Notes under the pieces: model-generated | Told to the model about the DNA's origin: nothing | Databases searched by the model: none | What the model saw: the letters and a program-made list of their open reading frames with translations, nothing else | Program-made: the position numbers and the translations under genes | DNA from: Deltaproteobacteria bacterium | GTDB lineage: Bacteria > Myxococcota > B64-G9 | Direction: 5' to 3' | Assembly: GCA_030591445.1 (NCBI GenBank) | Contig: JAUVBB010000015.1 | Coordinates: 1-32,358, forward strand | Length of the DNA: 32,358 nt | In this document: in pieces, positions 32,033-32,358 of the stretch | Layout of the letters: the number at the start of each line of letters is the position of its first letter | Numbering within the stretch: the stretch's first letter is position 1

Positions 32033-32358
32033 ATGGTTATGGATGACGGCGACAATACGCTCGAGGAAAATACCCAGGGAGAGACTGGCGGGGCGGGGGA
32101 GGAGGCGGCGCCGGCGCTTTCACGGGGTACCATGGTGGGGCGCTATCTGGTGGCGGAGGTGATCGGGCGTGGGGGGATGGGGGTGGTGTATAAGGCCTTT
32201 GATCCGGATTTGAATCGGCCGGTGGCATTGAAGTTGTTGAGTCTCAAGAGTACGGGTGATTCAAGCGGCTCGTCGAGTCGGGCGCGGCTCTTGCGCGAGG
32301 GCCAGGCGTTGGCGCAGCTTTCCCATCCCAATGTGGTGACCGTTTTTGATGTGGGCAC
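32033..32358 (+). CDS. Ser/Thr protein kinase, N-terminal part (3' partial)
   Basis: The frame starts at ATG 32033, five bases after GAGAGG, and is open to the window edge. After an acidic N-terminal stretch of about 33 residues it shows the kinase glycine loop IGRGGMGVVYKAF, the ATP-binding Lys in VALKLL, and LAQLSHPNVVTVFDVG. It is a close paralogue of the kinase at 7289: both proteins and stretches of DNA match (for example CTTTCCCATCCCAATGTGGT in both). The rest is outside the window; a membrane helix and TPRs are likely by analogy. The upstream 145 bp have no clear promoter. Confidence 0.88.
   Translation, partial: MVMDDGDNTLEENTQGETGGAGEEAAPALSRGTMVGRYLVAEVIGRGGMGVVYKAFDPDLNRPVALKLLSLKSTGDSSGSSSRARLLREGQALAQLSHPNVVTVFDVG

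Overview
The window looks like chromosomal DNA of a Gram-negative bacterium of the Myxococcota / former Deltaproteobacteria type. The evidence is two Ser/Thr kinases of the myxobacterial kinase-membrane-TPR kind, PilZ proteins, several predicted lipoproteins with acidic or Cys-rich linkers, thrombospondin type-3 repeats, and C-terminal tails of the MYXO-CTERM type (Cys motif, hydrophobic helix, Arg cluster). Base composition is moderately GC-rich, except for an AT-rich gap near 29.05-29.37 kb. I see no phage, IS transposase, CRISPR array, tRNA or rRNA.

Layout. (1) 1-1513: 3' part of a benzoate-CoA-ligase-type gene. (2) 1664-6265, minus strand: an orphan PAS histidine kinase, an exported hypothetical protein and a PilZ-Hsp70 fusion. 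(3) 6420-10753, plus strand: an exported YwqK/MORN-like repeat protein, a Ser/Thr kinase with TPRs and a FadR-type regulator. (4) 10761-13297: a small conserved protein and a TetR regulator, divergent from a deoxynucleoside kinase and a PASTA protein. A 14-bp palindrome lies inside the TetR promoter. (5) 13.3-13.6 kb: a small non-coding element built of nested inverted repeats. (6) 13667-18009: a small MYXO-CTERM-like protein, a PEGA lipoprotein, a LarA-family protein with its nickel-cofactor residues, a small acidic protein and an M15-like peptidase. (7) 17963-22216: a trypsin-like protease with TSP3 repeats, a rhomboid protease and a PilZ protein. (8) 22486-29032: ornithine aminotransferase, an RlmI-type methyltransferase, a predicted lipoprotein peptide deformylase, a LysR regulator, a rhodanese lipoprotein, CrcB and an old-yellow-enzyme protein. 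(9) 29.02-29.33 kb: a cluster of GCAAC-N5-GTTGC inverted repeats ahead of a subtilisin-like lipoprotein with PPC and Cys-rich modules. (10) 32033-end: the start of a second Ser/Thr kinase.

A theme is the cell surface: proteases, lipoproteins, Cys-rich modules, a PASTA protein and membrane kinases. The remaining genes are scattered metabolic and regulatory units with no single pathway. The points I find most unusual are the PPC domain inserted inside the catalytic domain of the S8 protease, the inverted-repeat cluster upstream of it, the lidless PilZ-Hsp70 fusion, the exported peptide deformylase, and three genes whose -10 boxes sit exactly 6 nt before the start codon, which suggests leaderless mRNAs.
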